From Pricia antarctica (GTDB taxonomy: Bacteria > Bacteroidota > Bacteroidia > Flavobacteriales > Flavobacteriaceae): a stretch of DNA of 64,000 nucleotides. The notes below the pieces were generated by a model that was not told the origin of the DNA, did no database searches, and saw only the letters and a program-made list of their open reading frames with translations. Of this stretch, positions 35,546 through 43,077 are shown in pieces. Positions within the stretch are counted from its first letter, which is position 1; each line of letters starts with the position of its first letter. Where the stretch lies: positions 248,001 through 312,000 of the forward strand of contig NZ_FNAO01000006.1 of NCBI RefSeq assembly GCF_900101815.1, read 5' to 3'. Made by a program: the position numbers and the translations under genes.

Positions 35546-36736
35546 TTAATTTAAAAATTCATAGATGCCGGCTGCTCCTTGGCCAGTGCCAATGCACATG
35601 GTGACCAAGCCATATTTCCCCTGCATGTTGCGTTTGCGCATTTCATCGAAGAGCTGCACTGATAATTTTGCTCCGGTACAGCCAAGCGGATGGCCCAAAG
35701 CTATAGCACCACCGTTGACGTTAACAATATCCTTATCTAAACCAAGCTCACGGATTACAGCGATGGATTGGGAAGCAAAGGCTTCGTTCAGCTCTATGAG
35801 CTCAATATCCGATTGCTTTAATCCCGCTTGCTTTAGGGCTTTGGGAACGGCTGCGACTGGGCCAATGCCCATGATGCGCGGCGGTACTCCAGCGGCGGCA
35901 TAGTTGACCAATCTCGCGATGGGTTCGAGGTTCAATTCCTTGACCATTTCCTCGCTCATCACCATTACGAAAGCGGCACCATCGCTCATTTGCGATGAAT
36001 TACCCGCAGTAACGGAACCGTTCGCGGCAAAGACCGGAGGAAGCTTGTTCAAAACTTCTATGGAAGTTTCTTTTCTGGGGCCTTCATCCTTAGTTACCGT
36101 ATATTTTTTTGTTGCCCGCTTTCCTTTCTCGTCTATATAGGTCTGCTCAACTTCGATTGGAACGATTTGGTCTTGAAAGCGGTCTTCGGCCTGGGCCTTC
36201 AAAGCTTTCATATGGGAGTTATAGGCAAACTCGTCTTGGTCTTCACGGGAAACCTTGAACTCGTTGGCTACCGCTTCGGCCGTATTCCCCATGCCCCAAT
36301 AATAGTCTTCATGACCTGATTTGGCCAAATCGTAGTTCAGTTCAGGTTTGTAGCCTGTCATGGGCACGGAACTCATGCTTTCCGCACCTCCCGCGATGAT
36401 ACAATCCCCCATTCCCGCTTGAATTTTAGCCGTTGCGATACCGATAGTCTCGATACCTGATGAGCAGAAACGGTTGACCGTAACTCCAGGTACGTCAACA
36501 ATATCCAAACCCATTAAGGAAATCAGACGGGCCATGTTTAGGCCTTGACTTCCTTCTGGCATTGCGTTCCCTACAATAACATCGTCGATTCGCTTTTTAT
36601 CGAATTCGGGTAGTTCCTTCATCATGTATTGGATGGTCTCGGCAGCGAGTTCGTCGGTTCGTTTGAAACGGAAAACGCCTTTCGGGGCTTTTCCCACAGC
36701 TGTACGATATGCTTTTACTATATATGCAGTCTTCAT
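35546..36736 (-). CDS. Acetyl-CoA C-acyltransferase (thiolase)
   Basis: A 396-residue thiolase that cleaves 3-ketoacyl-CoA to acetyl-CoA and a shortened acyl-CoA. The nucleophilic Cys lies in NRFCSSGIETIG (about residue 90), the NEAFA block and the His of GGAIALGHPLGCTGA are present, and the second Cys is in TMCIGTGQGAAGIYEF. Third catalytic step partner of the neighbouring dehydrogenase/hydratase. The 500 bases upstream hold a broken four-helix-bundle gene inserted inside the operon. Confidence 0.95.
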   Translation of the reverse strand: MKTAYIVKAYRTAVGKAPKGVFRFKRTDELAAETIQYMMKELPEFDKKRIDDVIVGNAMPEGSQGLNMARLISLMGLDIVDVPGVTVNRFCSSGIETIGIATAKIQAGMGDCIIAGGAESMSSVPMTGYKPELNYDLAKSGHEDYYWGMGNTAEAVANEFKVSREDQDEFAYNSHMKALKAQAEDRFQDQIVPIEVEQTYIDEKGKRATKKYTVTKDEGPRKETSIEVLNKLPPVFAANGSVTAGNSSQMSDGAAFVMVMSEEMVKELNLEPIARLVNYAAAGVPPRIMGIGPVAAVPKALKQAGLKQSDIELIELNEAFASQSIAVIRELGLDKDIVNVNGGAIALGHPLGCTGAKLSVQLFDEMRKRNMQGKYGLVTMCIGTGQGAAGIYEFLN

Positions 36737-36754
36737 TTTTTAGTACAAAGTATT

Positions 36755-36777
36755 AAGTAGTTAGTACAAAGTATTTT
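36755..36777. repeat. Left inverted repeat flanking the four-helix-bundle pseudogene
   Basis: AAGTAGTTAGTACAAAGTAT plus TTT matches the reverse complement of 37208-37229 at 19 of 22 positions. A second TTAGTACAAAGTATT unit sits directly to its left (36740-36754). Confidence 0.6.
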
Positions 36778-36808
36778 GTGGATACTGTGTGTAAAGCGTC
36801 TGACGACG

Positions 36809-37167
36809 CTATTTTTTGAGTTTAAGTGATTTTATTAGTGCATAATTCATTTTTTGAATCTCACCTACTCGGCTTAATAAGTGTTGCACTTGATTTTCTG
36901 AAAACAAATGCAATCGATAGGCTAGGACTAATTGTGTGAATAGCTCGATCAAGGAACCACTCGCTATTCCTAGAAAATTTTTAAATTCTCCATTCGTATT
37001 TCTACCTGCTCCCTCTGCAATATTAGAAGGCACGGGCGCTGCACTTCTTTGAACTTAACTTGTGAGCCCGTATTTTTCTGCCTTGGGAAATAATGCCGAC
37101 AACAGATAAACCTCCTCCGTGATATCCATGCCTTTTGCCATATTTTCAATTTTTCAAATTGATGCAT
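36809..37167 (-). pseudogene. Broken four-helix-bundle (23S rRNA IVS-type) protein gene
   Basis: The ATG at 37165-37167 opens MHQFEKLKIWQKA, the start of the four-helix-bundle family (TIGR02436 type; first described in 23S rRNA intervening sequences). A one-base loss near 37130 shifts the frame; the next frame reads MDITEEVYLLSALFPKAEKY, then GLTS. A TAA at 37055-37057 stands where family members have CAA (Gln). The rest is intact: VQRSAAPVPSNIAEGAG, NGEFKNFLGIASGSLIELF, to the stop at 36809. About 119 codons in all. Its natural role is unknown. It sits between two beta-oxidation genes and is flanked by near-identical inverted repeats, as expected for a mobile cassette. Confidence 0.8.
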
Positions 37168-37207
37168 GATTTTAATCTAAATTTCAATTTTCCAAATGAG
37201 TAGTTCT

Positions 37208-37229
37208 AAATACTATGTACTAAGTACTC
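37208..37229. repeat. Right inverted repeat flanking the four-helix-bundle pseudogene
   Basis: AAATACTATGTACTAAGTAC plus TC; its reverse complement matches 36755-36776 with three mismatches. It contains the palindrome GTACTTAGTAC in near form. Ends 8 bases from the stop of the hydroxyacyl-CoA dehydrogenase gene. Confidence 0.6.
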
Positions 37230-37237
37230 AATACTAG

Positions 37238-39643
37238 TTAATTCCTCAACGGCTTCCCCGTCTTCAACATATGCTGAATCCGCTCCAAAGTTTTCTTTTC
37301 CGAACAAAGTGACAAAAATGCCTCACGTTCCAGGTTCAACAGGTATTGTTCAGAAACTCGTGTGGGTTCTGACAGATCGCCCCCGGCCATCACATACGCT
37401 AGCTTGTCGGCAATTTTACGGTCGTGCTCGCTAATATATTTACTGGCTTCCATGGAATCGGTACCGACTAAAAACATACCCAAGGCCTGTTTGCCCAGCA
37501 CTTTGATATCCGTTCTTTTTACGGGCTGAGTGTATCCTGCTTCCGCCATCAATTTGGCATGTGCCTTGGCGGTCGCAATCTGTCGGTCTTTGTTGACAAC
37601 TACAATGTCCTTTCCGTGTTGTAGATAGCCCAAATCATAAGCTTCATAGGCGGAAGTGGATACTTTAGCCATTCCGATGGTCAAGAAATATTCTTGGAGG
37701 ATGTTGAGTTCTACATCCCCTTTTCTAAACGTATCCTGCGCGCGTACGGCCATTTCTTTGGAACCGCCGCCACCGGGAATCACCCCAACACCGAATTCTA
37801 CCAAACCGATATAGGTTTCCGCGGCAGCTACCACTTTGTCGGCATGAAGGGATAATTCACAACCTCCGCCCAAGGTCATATTATGGGGGGCGGACACGGT
37901 TGGAATGGAAGAATAGCGCATCCGCATCATCGTATCCTGAAACATCTTGATAGCCCTATTTAATTCGTCATATTCCTGCTCTACAGCCATCATAAAAATC
38001 ATCCCGATATTCGCGCCTACGGAAAAATTGGCGCCTTGGTTGCCGACGACCAAGCCCTGAAAGTCCTTTTCGGCCTTGTCGATCGCGGTGTTCAATCCCG
38101 CCAAGACATCGCCGCCGATAGTGTTCATTTTGGACTGGAATTCCACGTTTAAAATGCCATCACCCAAATCTTCAACGACGACTCCCTTATTCTTAAATAC
38201 TTCCTTGGATTTTCGGATGTTGTCCAAAATGATAAAGGCATCCTGTCCGGGAACCTTTTTCATGGATTTGGAAGGAATATCATAGAAATAAGATGCTCCG
38301 TCCTTGACGGAATAAAAAGAATCACTGCCGGATGCCTTCAGTTCGTTGACCCATTCCGCTACCTCCAAATCTTCATCCTCTATCAGTTTCAATCCCTTTT
38401 CAATACCGATGGCATCCCAAATCTGAAACGGACCGTGGCCCCATCCGAATCCCGCCCGCATGGCATCGTCGATTTTGTAAAGCTCATCGGTGATTTCTGG
38501 AATACGGTTCGAGGAATAGGCGAACAAGGCCCCAAAATTTCTGCGATAGAATTTACCGGCCTTTCCGGTGTCGTCAACAAGTACCTCAAAACGGTCTTGC
38601 ACATTATCGATGGTCTTGGTCTTTTCCAGCACGGCGAACTTAGTGCTTTTCTTGGGGCGATAGTCCATCGAATCAAGATCGAGTCCAAGTATTTCGCTGT
38701 TACCCTCTTTATCCTTTACTTTTTTGTAGAAACCTTGATCTGTCTTGCTGCCATACCATTTGTTTTCCATCATGGTATCGATAAAACCGGGCAGTTTGAA
38801 GACGTCCCTGCGCTCGTCATCCGGGCAGTTTTCGTGGATACCGTTGGCCACATGAACCAGCGTATCCAGGCCTACCACGTCAACTGTTCTGAATGTGGCT
38901 GATTTTGGGCGGCCAATAACCGGGCCGGTCAACTTATCGACTTCTTCGACGGTCATGTCCATATCCTTCACCGTATGAAAAAGGCTCTGAATGCTGAACG
39001 TACCGATTCGGTTACCGATAAACGCAGGGGTATCCTTTGAGACCACGGAAGTTTTTCCTAAGAATTTTTCACCATATCCGTTTAGGAAATCCAATACTTC
39101 CGGCAAGGTCTTGGGACCGGGAATTATTTCGAATAGATCTAAGTAACGAACAGGATTAAAAAAGTGGGTACCACAGAAATGTTTTTGAAAATCATCGCTG
39201 CGCCCTTCAGACATAAAGTGAATGGGAATACCTGAAGTGTTCGAAGTAATCAATGTTCCGGGCGTTCGGTGTTCTTCGAGTTTTTCGAAAACCTGTTTTT
39301 TAATATCCAATCGCTCCACCACCACCTCGATAATCCAATCTACTTTGGACACTTTGGCGATATCATCCTCCATATTACCGGTAGTAATCCGGTTGGCAAA
39401 ATCTTGATGGTAAATAGGGGAGGGCTTTGCTTTAAGGGAAGCTGCCAACGAATCGTTGACCAATCGATTGCGGACTCCCTTATCTTTCAAGGTCAATCCT
39501 TTTGCTAATTCGGCATGGTTCAATTCTCGGGGCACAATATCGAGCAACAAAACGTTGACGCCGATATTGGCGAAATGGCAAGCAATGCCGCTGCCCATGA
39601 TTCCTGATCCGATGACTGCTACGTTTTTGATATGTTTATTCAC
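37238..39643 (-). CDS. 3-hydroxyacyl-CoA dehydrogenase / enoyl-CoA hydratase fusion
   Basis: An 801-residue bifunctional enzyme. The N-terminal half is an NAD-dependent 3-hydroxyacyl-CoA dehydrogenase (Rossmann motif GSGIMGSGIACHFANIG at 12-28; TSNTSGIPI; HFFNPVRYLDLFEII; TPAFIGNRIG). The C-terminal half (about 480 on) is a crotonase-fold enoyl-CoA hydratase (NQGANFSVGANI, SAPHNMTLGGGCELSLHAD, VEFGVGVIPGGGGSKEMA). The order is reversed relative to E. coli FadB, as usual in Bacteroidota. It does steps two and three of beta-oxidation and lies 57 bases after the MarR gene in the same direction. Confidence 0.94.
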   Translation of the reverse strand: MNKHIKNVAVIGSGIMGSGIACHFANIGVNVLLLDIVPRELNHAELAKGLTLKDKGVRNRLVNDSLAASLKAKPSPIYHQDFANRITTGNMEDDIAKVSKVDWIIEVVVERLDIKKQVFEKLEEHRTPGTLITSNTSGIPIHFMSEGRSDDFQKHFCGTHFFNPVRYLDLFEIIPGPKTLPEVLDFLNGYGEKFLGKTSVVSKDTPAFIGNRIGTFSIQSLFHTVKDMDMTVEEVDKLTGPVIGRPKSATFRTVDVVGLDTLVHVANGIHENCPDDERRDVFKLPGFIDTMMENKWYGSKTDQGFYKKVKDKEGNSEILGLDLDSMDYRPKKSTKFAVLEKTKTIDNVQDRFEVLVDDTGKAGKFYRRNFGALFAYSSNRIPEITDELYKIDDAMRAGFGWGHGPFQIWDAIGIEKGLKLIEDEDLEVAEWVNELKASGSDSFYSVKDGASYFYDIPSKSMKKVPGQDAFIILDNIRKSKEVFKNKGVVVEDLGDGILNVEFQSKMNTIGGDVLAGLNTAIDKAEKDFQGLVVGNQGANFSVGANIGMIFMMAVEQEYDELNRAIKMFQDTMMRMRYSSIPTVSAPHNMTLGGGCELSLHADKVVAAAETYIGLVEFGVGVIPGGGGSKEMAVRAQDTFRKGDVELNILQEYFLTIGMAKVSTSAYEAYDLGYLQHGKDIVVVNKDRQIATAKAHAKLMAEAGYTQPVKRTDIKVLGKQALGMFLVGTDSMEASKYISEHDRKIADKLAYVMAGGDLSEPTRVSEQYLLNLEREAFLSLCSEKKTLERIQHMLKTGKPLRN

Positions 39644-39700
39644 AATATACTCTTATTGATGATTCATACTGGGTAACAAGTACTTCTAACCTCGTACCTT

Positions 39701-40150
39701 TCATTTCACTGAATTCTCACTAAATATATTCTTTTCCGAAACCAGTTGATTGATGACTTCCATGACCTCAAAAAACCCGTCCAGTTTCTCTTGGGAAACG
39801 TTGGCTCTTACGGTATCATTAAACTTTAGAACCACATCTTTGGAATCTTTTCTTTTTTCCAAACCGAAAGCCGTCAAGTAAATCAACACGCCCCGACCAT
39901 CTTTTGGGTTAGGTCTACGCTCAATAAGTCCCAATTCTTCCATGCGCTTTAAAATACGGGAAAGGCTTGTGGCCTCCATGCCCATTTTGGGGCCAAGGGC
40001 TGTGGAAGGTGTTCCTGTTTTAGGGTCTATACTTAATAATGTAAACCCGACCGCCATGGTCGAATCGAACTTTTTTGCCTCTTCGTTATACATGCGGGCA
40101 ACCGATTGCCAAGTCGCACGAAGAGCATAGTCGATGGTGATTTCTTTCAT
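39701..40150 (-). CDS. MarR-family transcriptional regulator
   Basis: A 149-residue winged-helix regulator. The DNA-binding block is EATSLSRILKRMEELGLIERRPNPKDGRGVLIYLT in pieces, with recognition helix SLSRILKRMEELG and the wing Asp-x-Arg (DGRG). First gene of the beta-oxidation operon. By position it should repress the operon and respond to acyl-CoA or fatty acids, which is inference. A perfect palindrome next to its -7 box (40187-40200) is the obvious operator. Confidence 0.92.
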   Translation of the reverse strand: MKEITIDYALRATWQSVARMYNEEAKKFDSTMAVGFTLLSIDPKTGTPSTALGPKMGMEATSLSRILKRMEELGLIERRPNPKDGRGVLIYLTAFGLEKRKDSKDVVLKFNDTVRANVSQEKLDGFFEVMEVINQLVSEKNIFSENSVK

Positions 40151-40168
40151 TTAGGTTTCGTTGGAAAT

Positions 40169-40200
40169 CAAATATACTAAAATATGTTATGCATGCATAA
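40169..40200 (-). promoter_or_regulatory. Promoter and palindromic operator of the marR/beta-oxidation operon
   Basis: On the minus strand a TAnnTTTG box (CAAATATA on the plus strand, 40169-40176) lies 18 bases before the marR ATG. Ten bases further upstream is the perfect 14-bp palindrome TTATGCATGCATAA (40187-40200), overlapping the expected -33 region. This placement fits autorepression by the MarR protein. Confidence 0.65.
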
Positions 40201-40454
40201 TAAAAGAGTGTAATTTTTAGTAATCGTTAGTGGTGGAGTGGAAACTTAAGAGGTCAATTTCTAATTGCAGGTTGCATGGCTTTTTTTGCATGAATCGGGC
40301 TAGGAAGAAATAAGGCCAAAAGGTAATTTAGGGTGTGTTATGCTCTAAATCTATAAGGTTTAGGAAATTATATCCTTCTTTTTCAATAGATCGTAGTGAA
40401 GTCGTTTAGCCTTTTTAAAAGTAAAACTCAACAGGAAAATACCCCCAAAAACCA

Positions 40455-42227
40455 TCAATGACCGTAGATATCATTATACAAATCAATATATTTCTCCTTT
40501 ACAATTTTACGCCGTAATTTCATGGTAGGGGTGAGATGGCCGTCATTGATACTCCAGACATCGGGCGTGAGTCTGAATACCTTGACCTTTTCCCACTTGG
40601 CGAACTTTTCGTTGGCCTTGTCCACTTCTTCCTGATATTTGGCGAGGACTTTCTCGTTGATTACAATATCGGAATTTTCAGGAATAGTGATACCATCTTT
40701 GACCGCCCAGTCGTGCAAATATTCGAAATCGGGCTGTATCAGGGCCGCCGGCATTTTCTCGCCCTCGCCGACCACCATGATCTGTTCGATGAATTGGGAT
40801 TGCTTAAAACGGTTTTCCAATAACTGAGGTGCCACATATTTCCCCCCCGAGGTCTTGAACATCTCTTTTTTCCGATCGGTGATTTTTAAGAAACCGTCCG
40901 CATCTATTTCCCCAATATCACCGGTAAGGAAATAGCCGTCCTGCAACACTTTTTCAGTCTGTGCGGCATCATTGTAATAGCCGATCATGACTTGGGGCCC
41001 TTTAATACAGATTTCGCCATCGTCGGCAATTTTGACCTCTGTTCTGTCGAGCGGTTTTCCGACGGTTCCGATCCGAAATCCACCATTGCGCATATCGTTT
41101 ACCGAAACTACCGGAGAGGTCTCGGTGAGGCCGTAGCCTTCCATTACCCCTAATTCTGCCGCATTGAAAATGCGGGCCAATCGGGGCTGCAGGGCGGCGC
41201 TGCCCGAAGATATAAGCGAAAGGTTTCCACCCAGGCCTTCTTTCCATTTACTGAAGATCAGTTTTCGTGCCAGCTTTAATTTGGTTTCGTACCACCATCC
41301 GTTCTGTCCGTAGGGTTCGTATTCCAATCCCAGATCCACCGCCCAGAAAAAGAGTGCTTTTTTTATTCCGGTCAGGGACTTTCCTTTAGCGAGAATTTTG
41401 TCGTAGACCTTTTCCAGCAATCGCGGCACGGCGGTCATCACATGGGGCGCGGTCTCCTTTAAATTTTCGCTGATCTTGTCTAACGACTCCGCAAAATAAA
41501 TGGTCACTCCCGCATATTGATAGAGATATATCATCATACGCTCGTAGACATGGCAGATCGGCAAAAAGCTCAGGCACTTGACCTGACCGTAGTCGATGGC
41601 CAGCCGTTTGGCGCTTTCAAGGGCATTGCTGACGAGGTTTGAATGGGACAGCATGACCCCTTTGGGCTTGCCGGTCGTTCCAGAGGTATATATTAAGGTA
41701 GCCAAATCTTCGGTCTTGACCGCATCCTTTAATTTTTCCACTTCCCCTTGGTTCGAAGTATCTTCACCAAGCTTTAGTATTTCTTTCCAGTTTTTACAAT
41801 CGGATAGGTCGTCGAAAGAGTAGACCTCCTTCAGGGCCGGCACACGATTTTGCACCACCTTTACCTTGTCGTAAACTTCGCGGCAGGAGACAAAACAGTA
41901 GATCGATTCGGAGTGATTGAGTACATAAGCATATTCTTCTTCGGATATAGTAGGATAAATAGGTACGTTTTGAGCACCGAGCTGTAGGATGCCGATATCC
42001 ATAATATTCCATTCCGAACGGTTGTTCATCGAAATCAGCGCGATTTTATCATTGGGTTTTATCCCAAGGCGCAACAGGCCACGGCTGATGGCATTGGCCT
42101 GGTCCACATATTCTTGCGTAGAGGTCGCAATCCATTGTCCGTCGTATTTGGTGACCAATGATTTTTCTAGATTGTACTTTTCCAGTTGGTAATACGGGAA
42201 ATCGAAAAGTCGGGTGATGTTTTGCAT
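40455..42227 (-). CDS. Long-chain fatty acid-CoA ligase (AMP-dependent)
   Basis: A 590-residue ANL-superfamily enzyme that activates fatty acids to acyl-CoA with ATP. The P-loop YTSGTTGKPKGVMLSH, the EGYGLTETSPVVS motif, LTGDIGEIDADGFLKITDRKKE and the C-terminal catalytic Lys region (TPTMKLRRKIVKEKY) are all present. It feeds the beta-oxidation operon, from which it is separated by a 300-base spacer. On the same strand as the GNAT gene, from which a hexanucleotide array separates it. No membrane anchor seen. Confidence 0.93.
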   Translation of the reverse strand: MQNITRLFDFPYYQLEKYNLEKSLVTKYDGQWIATSTQEYVDQANAISRGLLRLGIKPNDKIALISMNNRSEWNIMDIGILQLGAQNVPIYPTISEEEYAYVLNHSESIYCFVSCREVYDKVKVVQNRVPALKEVYSFDDLSDCKNWKEILKLGEDTSNQGEVEKLKDAVKTEDLATLIYTSGTTGKPKGVMLSHSNLVSNALESAKRLAIDYGQVKCLSFLPICHVYERMMIYLYQYAGVTIYFAESLDKISENLKETAPHVMTAVPRLLEKVYDKILAKGKSLTGIKKALFFWAVDLGLEYEPYGQNGWWYETKLKLARKLIFSKWKEGLGGNLSLISSGSAALQPRLARIFNAAELGVMEGYGLTETSPVVSVNDMRNGGFRIGTVGKPLDRTEVKIADDGEICIKGPQVMIGYYNDAAQTEKVLQDGYFLTGDIGEIDADGFLKITDRKKEMFKTSGGKYVAPQLLENRFKQSQFIEQIMVVGEGEKMPAALIQPDFEYLHDWAVKDGITIPENSDIVINEKVLAKYQEEVDKANEKFAKWEKVKVFRLTPDVWSINDGHLTPTMKLRRKIVKEKYIDLYNDIYGH

Positions 42228-42420
42228 AGCTTGATTCGAATGGTTGTTGAAATATAGGGAAAATTTTGGTTTGGAGTTTAGCGTTTATGGTTTGGGGCCG
42301 AAAAAATAGCAGGAAAGGCACGTTATATATTTTACAAGATTGCACAAGGGATGCACAGACCGTCCTGCCGGCGAGTCGAGGTTTCACGGAGAATGATGAA
42401 AAGAATTTTCATTAATTTTT

Positions 42421-42522
42421 ACTGCGACTGCGACTGCGACTGCGACTGCGACTGCGACTGCGACTGCGACTGCGACTGCGACTGCGACTGCGACTGCGAC
42501 TGCGACTGCGACTGCGACCGCG
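42421..42522. repeat. Hexanucleotide microsatellite (ACTGCG)17
   Basis: Sixteen perfect ACTGCG units (42421-42516) followed by one variant (ACCGCG). It begins 193 bases upstream of the acyl-CoA ligase start and ends 5 bases from the GNAT stop codon. Perfect length of 96 bases implies recent expansion. Confidence 0.98.
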
Positions 42523-42527
42523 ACTTT

Positions 42528-42986
42528 CTACTTCAAATGTAATTTCATCCCCACATGACTGGCGGTGAATCCCAAATTTTCATAGAATTTTAAAGCTTTC
42601 GACCGTTTTTTGTCCGTGGTCAGTTGCACCAAATGAGCTTTTTTCTCTTTTGCTCTTTGGATGGCCCATTGGAACAACTGTTGTCCGATGCCTTGTCCGC
42701 GATAATCCTCATGCACTCGAACAGCTTCGATTTGGGCGCGGATGCCGCCTTGATAGGTCAGGTATTGAATGAAGCTCAATTGTAAGGCACCAATAATCTG
42801 ACCTGATTGGGTTTCCATAACCATTAATTCTTGATTGGGGTCGGCGAAGATATTTTTATAGGCGTCGTAGTATTTTTCGGGAAGAGGGTCACGGTAATCT
42901 TCACGCAGCTGGCCTAGTGTATCGTTAGCGATCAAGGAGACAATCGATGGGACATCCTTTTTTTTGGCTTCACGAATGGTCAACAC
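42528..42986 (-). CDS. GNAT-family N-acetyltransferase
   Basis: A 152-residue acetyltransferase. The acetyl-CoA-binding motif A is VHEDYRGQGIGQQLFQWAI (Q/R-x-x-G-x-G/A), preceded by strand IEAVRV and followed by the C-terminal KALKFYENLGF motif B. Substrate unknown. There is no ATG; the start is the GTG at 42984-42986 (GTG-TTG-ACC). It is bracketed by hexanucleotide arrays 5 bases after its stop and 19 bases before its start. It lies downstream of purL on the same strand, so it may be cotranscribed with purL through the array. Confidence 0.85.
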   Translation of the reverse strand: MLTIREAKKKDVPSIVSLIANDTLGQLREDYRDPLPEKYYDAYKNIFADPNQELMVMETQSGQIIGALQLSFIQYLTYQGGIRAQIEAVRVHEDYRGQGIGQQLFQWAIQRAKEKKAHLVQLTTDKKRSKALKFYENLGFTASHVGMKLHLK

Positions 42987-43005
42987 AATTATAATATTTT
43001 ATTTT

Positions 43006-43077
43006 TGCTACTGCTACTGCTACTGCTACTGCTACTGCTACTGCTACTGCTACTGCTACTGCTACTGCTACTTTTAC
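43006..43077. repeat. Hexanucleotide microsatellite (TGCTAC)12
   Basis: Eleven perfect TGCTAC units (43006-43071) plus one variant (TTTTAC). On the minus strand the unit reads CAGTAG. The array begins in the last codons of purL: CAG-TAA (Gln-stop), with each further unit adding an in-frame TAG. Length change therefore cannot lengthen PurL, but it would change the 5' side of the GNAT gene. Confidence 0.98.

Noticed and set aside
42351-42542. Open reading frame encoding Cys-Asp repeats
   Set aside because: It is only the translation of the (ACTGCG)n microsatellite with no start context or homology.
42421-43077. CRISPR array as explanation of the repeated DNA
   Set aside because: The units are 6 bp with no spacers and no cas genes nearby.
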